DNA of 13,585 nucleotides, from NCBI GenBank assembly GCA_024640445.1, contig JAHEEZ010000083.1, positions 1 to 13,585 of the forward strand, given 5' to 3'. Under the pieces are notes generated by a model. The model worked only from the letters and a program-made list of their open reading frames with translations, did not search any database and had not been told where the DNA came from. The position numbers were made by a program, and so were the translations under genes. This stretch comes from Acidobacteriota bacterium. GTDB lineage: Bacteria; Acidobacteriota; Blastocatellia; Pyrinomonadales; Pyrinomonadaceae. Of the stretch, positions 6,509 to 12,680 are shown piece after piece (within the stretch, counting starts at the first letter, position 1; every line of letters starts with the position of its first letter).

Positions 6509-7723
6509 CTATCTGGTCGGCGGCCTCTTACCCACGGGCCTTCCCTGCATATATGGACTCGGGTGCTCTCCCGCGGGTCCGCCCGGGCGAGCCTGGTTGT
6601 TCCCGTAGGTCTGGTTGACGCCGGCTCCGCGCTCGATAAGTTCCTTTAGCTCATCCGGGTTCGAAGAACGCTGCATAGCGGAATCGAGCGTGATCAGTCG
6701 CTTCTGGTAGAGCGTCGCAAGCGCCTGATTGAAGGTCTGCATACCGAATTTGTCCTGTCCGGTCTGCATCATCGAATAGATCTGGTGGACCTTATCCTCG
6801 CGGATAAGATTGCGGATGGCTGAGTTGGGTACGAGGACTTCCATCGCCATACAGCGTCCGTCTCCGGATGATTTTGGAAGCAGCGACTGGCAGAGTATTC
6901 CTTCGAGTACCAGCGAAAGCTGTGTCCGGATCTGGCCCTGCTGTCCGGCTGGAAAGACGTCGATGATTCGGTTGATCGTCGAAACAGCCGAATTGGTGTG
7001 AAGTGTCGCGAACGTAAGGTGACCCGTCTCGGCGATCCTGAGTGCCATCTCGATCGTCTCGAGGTCACGCATTTCACCGACGAGCACGACGTCGGGATCC
7101 TGACGAAGCGCGGTGCGAAGCGCGTCCGCGAATCCGTGTGTGTCGGCATTTACCTCGCGCTGGTTGACGATGCAGTTCTTGTGATTGTGCAGGAATTCGA
7201 TGGGATCTTCGATCGTCAGAATGTGCTCATGGCGGTCGATGTTGATCTTGTCCACCATTGAGGCAAGGGTCGTCGACTTACCGGACCCGGTCGGTCCGGT
7301 TATCAGGACCAGGCCGCGCGGCTTCTTGCACAGATCTTTTACGACCGGCGGCAGGCCGAGTTTCTCAAAGCCCAGTATCTCGTACGGGATCGCGCGGAAA
7401 ACGGCACCAACGGCGCCTTTCTGATTAAACAGGTTCGCACGAAATCGGGACAAGCCTTTCAGGCCGAACGAAAAGTCGAGTTCAAGGTTTTCTTCAAACC
7501 GGTGCTTTTGCGCATCGGTAAGGACCGAGTACGCAAGCCGTTTGGTTTCGGCCGGCGTGAATTCGGGATAGCCCTCGATCGCCCTCAGATGTCCGTGGAC
7601 ACGTACCTGTGGCGGGCTCTTGGTCGTTATGTGAAGGTCGGACCCTCCGGCTTCTGTCATTTTCTTCAGAAGTTCCGGCAGTGTGACCTGGAGCTCGGGG
7701 GCACTGTTCTGTTCTGTGCTCAT
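6509..7723 (-). CDS. pilT: Type IV pilus retraction ATPase PilT
   Basis: This hexameric cytoplasmic ATPase disassembles the pilus for twitching and retraction. In its 404 residues, Walker A is GPTGSGKST (143-151), the Asp box is ILTIEDPIEF (168-177), Walker B is DVVLVGEMRD (211-220) and the His box is TLHTNSA (240-246). AIRNLIRE (302-309) is a PilT hallmark for retraction and is absent from PilB. The N-terminal PAS-like domain occupies about residues 10-110, with the GSDLHIT signature. The tail after about 366 is rich in Gly, Pro, Asn and Arg and looks disordered; it exceeds the core family length by about 35 residues. The start is ATG 7723, with GAGGA (7730-7734) 6 bases upstream. A GC hairpin abuts that site. 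PilU is a less likely alternative. Confidence 0.95.
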   Translation of the reverse strand: MSTEQNSAPELQVTLPELLKKMTEAGGSDLHITTKSPPQVRVHGHLRAIEGYPEFTPAETKRLAYSVLTDAQKHRFEENLELDFSFGLKGLSRFRANLFNQKGAVGAVFRAIPYEILGFEKLGLPPVVKDLCKKPRGLVLITGPTGSGKSTTLASMVDKINIDRHEHILTIEDPIEFLHNHKNCIVNQREVNADTHGFADALRTALRQDPDVVLVGEMRDLETIEMALRIAETGHLTFATLHTNSAVSTINRIIDVFPAGQQGQIRTQLSLVLEGILCQSLLPKSSGDGRCMAMEVLVPNSAIRNLIREDKVHQIYSMMQTGQDKFGMQTFNQALATLYQKRLITLDSAMQRSSNPDELKELIERGAGVNQTYGNNQARPGGPAGEHPSPYMQGRPVGKRPPTR

Positions 7724-7734
7724 CTATTTTCCTC

Positions 7735-7752
7735 GCGGCCCGGGCGGGCCGC
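7735..7752 (-). promoter_or_regulatory. GC-only hairpin abutting the pilT ribosome binding site
   Basis: GCGGCCC and GGGCCGC form a perfect 7-bp all-GC stem with a 4-base loop. In the minus-strand mRNA its base touches the GAGGA ribosome binding site of pilT (7730-7734). It could insulate or modulate pilT translation; the effect is inference. Confidence 0.55.
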
Positions 7753-7768
7753 TCTTTTCGGGTGGGAT

Positions 7769-7792
7769 GGACCGGGAAGTGAATCCCGGTCC
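7769..7792 (-). promoter_or_regulatory. Perfect 9-bp intercistronic hairpin after the basic-protein gene
   Basis: GGACCGGGA and TCCCGGTCC are exact reverse complements separated by 6 bases. The hairpin starts 5 bases after the stop codon of the upstream gene (7798-7800). On the minus strand no T-run follows, so it is not a standard terminator for the operon. It may be an mRNA stability or processing element, or a weak attenuator. On the plus strand TTTT follows it, but no plus-strand gene ends there. Confidence 0.55.
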
Positions 7793-7797
7793 TTTTG

Positions 7798-8892
7798 TTA
7801 TTGTGTGACCGCGTTAACAGCGACCGCGTTGGATGGCGGTCTTCGGATCTCCGCCTGCTGCGGTTTGTTTTCCGCTTGAAGCGATTTGACCATCTTTTCA
7901 GACTGTTCGGCGGCTTCTTCCGGTGTGTCTTTCGGTGCGCTTGCCGAGACCCTGTAGATCCGGCCGGCAGATTCGGCAAAGTAGAATGTTTTTGCCTGTA
8001 TGCGGTTTCGTTTGTCCGGTGCTTTCGCGACCACCACGTAGACCTTTTGTCCATTGACGACTTTGTGGAAATCGTTCTCCACCCAGCCGTTCTCACGGAT
8101 CATCTCGTCGATGACCGTCCTGCGGAGAGCCGTGGTGGACACTCCGGCGAGAGTTCTGCGGCGGCCGCTATCGACCGTTTCGCCAATTGCCTGACCAACT
8201 ACGACCATCGAGACCGTTCCGTCCGAGTTCATTACAAGTTGCGTCGCAGCTGACTGATCTTCCATCTGTTGTTCCATTTCCTGTTCGATAAAATTCAGAT
8301 GGTCTGCGGCCTGGCGTTGTTTCACGAGCTCTTCACGCTTGGCGCGCATCGCCGCCTTTACGATGGAGATCTCTTTGGCTTTGCTTTGCCGCGCTCGGTA
8401 ATTTCTCCACCAGCGCTGCGAGTATTTCCTTACAGCTTTCTTTCGGACCGTCCGCTTCCTGGCGGTGTAATTTCTCGAACTGCTTTTGACGGTACGGCGT
8501 TTCGCGCTATACCGGCGGACCTTGCGGTACCGTTTCGCAGATCGTTTCTTCACGGTTCGGCTTTTGGCCGATCGCGTTCTCTTTACTGACCTCGCCTTTC
8601 GGGTCCTTACCGCCTTCCGGGTGCTGCGTACCTTCGGGGCGGCGGGACGGATTCCCTTGCCGGCATTCTTACGCTTGACAGTCCTGAGTTTGGCGGTTCG
8701 CTTGTACCTGTCGGACTTGCTGTAACTCGCCAGGCGGAATCTCGTCCTGTAACGAAACTTCTCCGCCCTGTCCTTTTTCATGTATTGTCGTGCTTCTTGA
8801 TTGGCACTGGCCTCAGTTTGTTCAGTCGCAACGGGAATTATCGCTCCCAGTGCGACGAACACGACCACTGCCAATATAATTGCTCGCAGCAT
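7798..8892 (-). CDS. Unrecognised exported protein with a long polycationic region, in the pilus motor operon
   Basis: I do not recognise this 364-residue protein. Residues 1-22 look like a signal peptide or N-terminal membrane anchor (MLRAIILAVVVFVALGAIIP). Residues 39-171 are extremely basic: about 59 Lys/Arg against three acidic residues by hand count, with many Ser, Thr and Tyr and recurring short motifs such as RTVK, RSAK and RTVRK. Residues about 170-215 are a charged helix likely to form a coiled coil. Residues about 216-320 look globular, with beta-rich stretches (GTVSMVVVGQ, QKVYVVVAKA, KTFYFAESAGRIYRVSASAP). The end is Gln/Pro/Ala-rich. The start ATG 8892 has GGAGG (8897-8901) 4 bases upstream and lies 15 bases after the pilB stop, so translation is probably coupled to pilB. 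Position suggests a pilus-related role, perhaps binding an anionic partner such as peptidoglycan, polysaccharide or DNA; this is inference. The composition makes homology searches prone to false hits. Confidence 0.85.
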   Translation of the reverse strand: MLRAIILAVVVFVALGAIIPVATEQTEASANQEARQYMKKDRAEKFRYRTRFRLASYSKSDRYKRTAKLRTVKRKNAGKGIRPAAPKVRSTRKAVRTRKARSVKRTRSAKSRTVKKRSAKRYRKVRRYSAKRRTVKSSSRNYTARKRTVRKKAVRKYSQRWWRNYRARQSKAKEISIVKAAMRAKREELVKQRQAADHLNFIEQEMEQQMEDQSAATQLVMNSDGTVSMVVVGQAIGETVDSGRRRTLAGVSTTALRRTVIDEMIRENGWVENDFHKVVNGQKVYVVVAKAPDKRNRIQAKTFYFAESAGRIYRVSASAPKDTPEEAAEQSEKMVKSLQAENKPQQAEIRRPPSNAVAVNAVTQ

Positions 8893-8907
8893 ACTTCCTC
8901 CAAAGAA

Positions 8908-10746
8908 CTATGTGACCGTTTCCTTGACGACCTCTTCGATCGTCGTAATGCCTTCGCGTAATTTTGTTAACCCTGATTCGCGCAAAGTGACCATCCCCAG
9001 TTCGATCGCGCGTTTCCTGATCTCTATCGAGCTGGCGCCGATTATGATCAGTTCCCGAAGTTCGTCGCTGACTTCCATAACCTCGAAAAGACCCACTCGG
9101 CCTTTATAACCGGTTTCGTTGCAGCGGCTGCATCCCGCGCCGTGATAGAGCCTTAGTTCGGCGGCCTCTTCCTCAGAAAAACCGATCTCTACAAGCGCTT
9201 CGACTGGGACCTTTTGTTCCTGCTTGCATTCGGAGCAGACGCGGCGGATCAGCCTCTGGGCCTGAACGAGGTTGACACTGGTCGCCACGAGGAAAGGCTC
9301 GATACCCATGTTGACGAGCCTGGAGACCGTCGAAGGGGCGTCGTTGGTATGAAGTGTTGAAAGCACCAAGTGGCCTGTAAGTGCCGCCTTGATAGCGATC
9401 TCGGCGGTTTCGAAGTCGCGGATCTCACCGACGAGAACGATGTTCGGATCCTGCCTGAGAAAGGATCTGAGAGCGGCGGCGAAGTTCAAGCCGATCTGCT
9501 CTTTCATCTGGACCTGGTTTATGCCGGGAAGGTTGAACTCGACCGGGTCTTCCGCGGTCATGATGTTGGTTTCCGGCTGGTTCAGAGACTGCAGGGCAGA
9601 GTAAAGCGTGTTCGTCTTACCGCTTCCTGTCGGACCCGTAACGAGTACCATGCCGTACGGCTTGGAAATGTTCCTTTGGAACATCTCTAGGCTTCCGGGC
9701 TCGAAACCGAGTTTCGTCATGTCGAGCATCAGCTTTTCTTTGTCGAGAAGTCTGAGCACGACCTTTTCACCGAAGAGTGTGGGGAGGGTCGAAACACGGA
9801 AATCCAGTTCGCGTGAACGGTCGTCGATCTTTACCTTGATCTTGATGCGGCCGTCCTGCGGAAGACGCTTTTCCGAGATGTCGAGCTTCGCCATGATCTT
9901 GAGGCGGGAAATCAGTGCGTCCCGCATCTTCATCGGCGGATGCATCACGTCGTAGAGAAGTCCGTCGATCCTGAACCGGATCCTGAAGTCCTTTTCGTAT
10001 GGTTCAACGTGTATGTCGGAAGCGCCGCGTCTGAGTGAATCGACAAGCAGCACGTTGACCAGGCGGACAACCGGAGCATCCTCGCTCGCTTTCGCGAGTT
10101 CTGCCAGATCGATCTCGTCGTTATCTTCGATGACCTCAAGGTCGGCGCCTTCCCCGTCGTCGAATTTCAGATGGCTGAGCGAAACCTTCAGGTCGGAGTC
10201 CGTCAGTCGGTCTTCTACTTCGGCCTTTTTGCGGAGCTTGCCGTTGCCGTTCGCCGCTACCCTGGTGCTGATGTTGCCGAACTCGTTCTCGATATCGAAA
10301 CCGGCGAGTTCGAGTTCCTTGCTTGCGCTGTAGTAATCCCCGATCGCTTTTTGGATCGAAGCTTCAGAGGCGATCACCGGTTCGACGTTCAGTCCCGTCA
10401 TGAACTTGATATCGTCCATCGCGAACACGTTCGTCGGATCGGCCATTGCCATCGTCAGCGTCGAACCGACCTTCGAGATCGGGAGAACCGAATACTTGAT
10501 CGCAACTTCGTGGGAAATGAGCCTTACCGTTTCTTCTTCGATGTGGAAGAGTTCGAGGTTTATGGAGGGCACGCCGTACTGGCGGGACAGCACAGACGTG
10601 ATAACTTCGTCGGACATGATGCCGAGCTTGATGAGGTTTGAACCAAGGCGCCCGCCGTTCGTTCTTTGGTAATCGAGCGCTTCACGCAGTTGCTGCGATG
10701 TTATGAGGTTCTCACGGACTAAGATTTCTCCGAGTTTTGCAGACAT
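8908..10746 (-). CDS. pilB: Type IV pilus extension ATPase PilB with N-terminal MshEN domain
   Basis: PilB powers pilin polymerisation at the inner membrane. In 612 residues the order is: an MshEN (T2SSE_N) domain at about 1-140, an acidic linker at about 141-220, then the GspE-type ATPase. Walker A is GPTGSGKT (371-378), the Asp box is NIMTAEDPVEF (394-404), Walker B is NIVLVGEIRD (435-444) and the His box is TLHTNDA (464-470). Cys504, Cys507, Cys539 and Cys542 form the zinc-binding tetracysteine site of the PilB/GspE family. The MshEN part carries two 24-residue motifs, K4 to Q27 and R33 to Q56, separated by five residues, as in c-di-GMP-binding MshEN domains. The start is ATG 10746, backed by the typical MSAKLGEILV; the nearest GGAG is about 16 bases upstream, so the ribosome binding site is weak. 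It is the first gene of the pil operon. GspE is a less likely alternative. Confidence 0.94.
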   Translation of the reverse strand: MSAKLGEILVRENLITSQQLREALDYQRTNGGRLGSNLIKLGIMSDEVITSVLSRQYGVPSINLELFHIEEETVRLISHEVAIKYSVLPISKVGSTLTMAMADPTNVFAMDDIKFMTGLNVEPVIASEASIQKAIGDYYSASKELELAGFDIENEFGNISTRVAANGNGKLRKKAEVEDRLTDSDLKVSLSHLKFDDGEGADLEVIEDNDEIDLAELAKASEDAPVVRLVNVLLVDSLRRGASDIHVEPYEKDFRIRFRIDGLLYDVMHPPMKMRDALISRLKIMAKLDISEKRLPQDGRIKIKVKIDDRSRELDFRVSTLPTLFGEKVVLRLLDKEKLMLDMTKLGFEPGSLEMFQRNISKPYGMVLVTGPTGSGKTNTLYSALQSLNQPETNIMTAEDPVEFNLPGINQVQMKEQIGLNFAAALRSFLRQDPNIVLVGEIRDFETAEIAIKAALTGHLVLSTLHTNDAPSTVSRLVNMGIEPFLVATSVNLVQAQRLIRRVCSECKQEQKVPVEALVEIGFSEEEAAELRLYHGAGCSRCNETGYKGRVGLFEVMEVSDELRELIIIGASSIEIRKRAIELGMVTLRESGLTKLREGITTIEEVVKETVT

Positions 10747-10808
10747 TGGTTTTTAGAAGAAGCTCCGTAGGATCAACTGTAAGGGGCGTTCAGGATGTGT
10801 TTCTTGTT

Positions 10809-10845
10809 AACACTGAATAAGTAAGGAACAGTGCTAAACACTGTT
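10809..10845 (-). promoter_or_regulatory. Candidate operator: palindrome at the pilB start site plus an extra half-site
   Basis: AACAGTG-ctaaa-CACTGTT (10827-10845) is a perfect 7-bp inverted repeat with a 5-base spacer. It begins about 7 bases downstream of the predicted -10 box, so it would cover the transcription start. A third copy of the half-site, AACACTG, lies at 10809-10815, 28 bases from the matching half-site at 10837. This arrangement fits a dimeric repressor with a secondary site, or else a leader hairpin. The regulator is unknown. Confidence 0.55.
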
Positions 10846-10852
10846 GAAACCA

Positions 10853-10882
10853 ATAATAGTATGTTTAACGAAAAGCTGTCAA
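10853..10882 (-). promoter_or_regulatory. Sigma70-type promoter for the pilB operon
   Basis: On the minus strand a perfect -35 hexamer TTGACA (10877-10882) is followed after 18 bases by TATTAT (10853-10858), five of six matches to the -10 consensus. It predicts a start near 10846 and a leader of about 100 bases before pilB. Weak point: the spacer is one base longer than optimal. Confidence 0.6.
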
Positions 10883-11075
10883 GGCATTAATTGGGCGATT
10901 TGACCGACACTGACAGATCAATATGACCGAATCCCCCGTCTCGCGGCTCGGTTCTTCCGATTTGCCAACTTGACCGGTATCCCGCTTTGCCCCTCGTCCG
11001 TCTGCTCATGCTGTTCGGTATGCAGGCACTTGTATGCCTCTCCGATCGCGATCAGGATGGCGGAAATGACAAAAA

Positions 11076-11103
11076 AAGAGGCCGCCCTCGCAGGCAGCCT
11101 CTT
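11076..11103 (-). terminator. Intrinsic terminator of the TPR-protein gene
   Basis: The same 7-bp stem (AAGAGGC/GCCTCTT), C/A mismatch, 3-bp inner stem and 6-base loop as at 5190-5217, differing only in the loop. On the minus strand the stem runs into a T-run (TTTTTTT), the complement of the A-run at 11071-11077. It lies 37 bases past the TPR-protein stop and so ends that transcript before the pilB promoter region. Confidence 0.85.
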
Positions 11104-11140
11104 CTTACGGGAATTCAGCGATCCTTTATAAGAACCGTTT

Positions 11141-12430
11141 TCAATTCATTTTCTGGGGCTTCATCTTCTCCGTCGTCTTCAGATAGTCCGCCAAAGACGC
11201 GATATCCGCCCTAAGGCTGTGGTCCTTTGGAGCGGCACTGAGATAGGCTTCCATTACGTTCAGGCTTTCCTGCTTCATCGCAGCGTTCTGATTCGCTTCC
11301 GCAACCGTGTAGAGCGCCAGACTGAACTTTGCGAGAACGTCCGGATCTTTCGGCGACAGCTCATATGCCTTTCGGTATTCCGCGACAGATCCGTCAAAAT
11401 CACCGCCTTCGAAGAGATACGCGGCAAGGTTTGCCTGGGCCTCAGCCTGTTTCTTCTTGTCCACTTCCCCGGCGATGTAAGCTCCGGTAAGTTCCTTCGC
11501 GGCCTCGGTCTTGTTTCCGTCAACCGTCTTGATCAGTACCATTATCCGGACCGCGTCACGGCCGCCGTCAGCGGCGTTGGTCTTTGCCCCCTTGTAATTG
11601 TTCTGATCGGTAATGTCTTCGGCCTTAGCCGAAGCCAGGATCTTCCAGGACTGATCGTATGCTCCAAGTGAAGCAGCAAGGTCCGCTCCCGCCTTAACTT
11701 TGGCCGCGGCGATCAGGGCCTGATCCTTGGTCTTCGCCGCCGTGTTGTATTCGTCGACCGCTCTTTTCTTTAGCGCCGCGCCCTTGTTGTTGAGAAGGAC
11801 CGGTGCACTTCCCACAAAGTCCGGATCAGCCTCAATGCCTTCCTCGTATTTTGCGATCGCAAGATCGTAGTTAGCGGCCGTATAAGCTGCGTTACCTTCT
11901 TTAAGAGTGCGTTCGACGATCTGGTTCTTCTTCTCGATCTTCTCGTTCTTGGCTTTCACCTCGGCGACCTTCTTTTCAAACTCTTCCTGTGCCTTCTTCT
12001 GATCTTCCGTCAACTCGCCGGTAGGATTCGCGAGGAAAAGCGCTTCCTGCTCGCGCACCTCCGCTTCCGTAAGAGTCGAACCGTCGCCTTCCACGACTTC
12101 GATAACGATGTCGTCCTGGCCGGGCTTGGCGCCGGGAAATACAACCGGGCTCAGGCCGGGTCCGCTTACCGCAAGTATAACCTTGCCGCTGAAAGGGATA
12201 CCCAGGAAAGTGAATTCTCCGCGGCTGTTGGTCTGGGTCGACCGGCAACCGAGAGCGACGTCTGACCTGTAGCAGTCGACAGTGGCCTTCTCTACCCTGA
12301 CGACCGAGCCGTCGGCCTTCTTCATCTCGACGTGTCCGCTCACAGGCGCAGTCTGTCCAAAAGCGGACAATGCGCCGCCAATAACGATCGACACGAGGAA
12401 TAGGGGGGTAAATAACTTGTTACGCAACAT
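11141..12430 (-). CDS. Exported TPR protein with carboxypeptidase-regulatory-like N-terminal domain
   Basis: A 429-residue protein of unknown specific role. Residues 1-26 are a signal peptide (LFTPLFLVSIVIGGALSAFG, cleavage likely before Gln). Residues about 30-115 resemble a carboxypeptidase-regulatory-like beta-sandwich: VSGHVEMKKADGS, a TQTNSRGEFTFLGIP turn, and two Cys (about 53 and 62) that could form a disulfide. Residues about 140-178 are a charged coiled coil. TPR-like helices follow at about 175-208 (GNAAYTAANYDLAIAKYEEG, then ADP) and 328-361 (ANLAAYLFEGGDFDGSVAEY, then SPKDP), with further helical repeats between and after. The end is Lys/Met-rich. ATG 12428-12430 has GGAGG (12437-12441) 6 bases upstream; a GTG directly before it would leave only 3 bases. 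It is transcribed alone, with its own terminator. A periplasmic protein-protein scaffold is likely; a link to the pilus genes is not shown. Confidence 0.85.
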   Translation of the reverse strand: MLRNKLFTPLFLVSIVIGGALSAFGQTAPVSGHVEMKKADGSVVRVEKATVDCYRSDVALGCRSTQTNSRGEFTFLGIPFSGKVILAVSGPGLSPVVFPGAKPGQDDIVIEVVEGDGSTLTEAEVREQEALFLANPTGELTEDQKKAQEEFEKKVAEVKAKNEKIEKKNQIVERTLKEGNAAYTAANYDLAIAKYEEGIEADPDFVGSAPVLLNNKGAALKKRAVDEYNTAAKTKDQALIAAAKVKAGADLAASLGAYDQSWKILASAKAEDITDQNNYKGAKTNAADGGRDAVRIMVLIKTVDGNKTEAAKELTGAYIAGEVDKKKQAEAQANLAAYLFEGGDFDGSVAEYRKAYELSPKDPDVLAKFSLALYTVAEANQNAAMKQESLNVMEAYLSAAPKDHSLRADIASLADYLKTTEKMKPQKMN

Positions 12431-12680
12431 CACGAGCCTCCAAAAATTGTCTGTTCAAATATATGGCTGAAAACCGCCGTCTACGATGTTCTACCTGATT
12501 TTGCAGTTGTTAGGAAATCCCAATCTTACCTTATTAGTTGAGAATTTTAAATCCCCGCGGCCTCGGGAATTCGTCTTGCTTTCGGTCCCGATATCTACGT
12601 TCGGGTGCCTTTCTTTCAGCCCCGACTGCTGTGTTATCCTTGCTTTTCTCAATTACATTCGAAACCGCAGAGGACATCAG
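12431..12680. other. Divergent intergenic region between the TPR-protein gene and serC
   Basis: This 250-base region should hold promoters for both genes. It has an AT-rich patch at about 12525-12552. For serC an extended -10-like TGTTATCCT ends at 12640, giving a start near 12647, but no -35 box is visible. For the TPR gene TATATT on the minus strand near 12457-12463 is a possible -10 without a good -35. Ribosome binding sites are clear: CCTCC at 12437-12441 (minus) and GAGGA at 12670-12674 (plus). No small gene or RNA is recognised. Confidence 0.5.

Larger units (their letters stand above)
10747..11075. other. Non-coding region upstream of pilB
   Basis: About 330 bases with no convincing gene. 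It holds the predicted pilB leader (about 100 bases, 10747-10846), the promoter and palindrome described separately, and TGAC(C/A)G direct repeats at 10901, 10911, 10924 and 10971. From about 10985 to 11070 nothing is recognised except two nearby GTATGC copies. A small open frame there on the plus strand lacks a ribosome binding site and runs into the terminator and the neighbouring gene. Confidence 0.6.

Noticed and set aside
7494..8096. Arg/Thr-rich open frame of 200 codons on the minus strand spanning the end of the basic-protein gene and the start of pilT
   Set aside because: It overlaps both real genes in another frame and spans the two intercistronic hairpins. A frameshifted fusion was considered, but both genes have complete ends and their own ribosome binding sites.
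10987..11214. Possible small gene on the plus strand upstream of pilB
   Set aside because: No ribosome binding site; it runs through the terminator hairpin and into the opposite-strand TPR gene.
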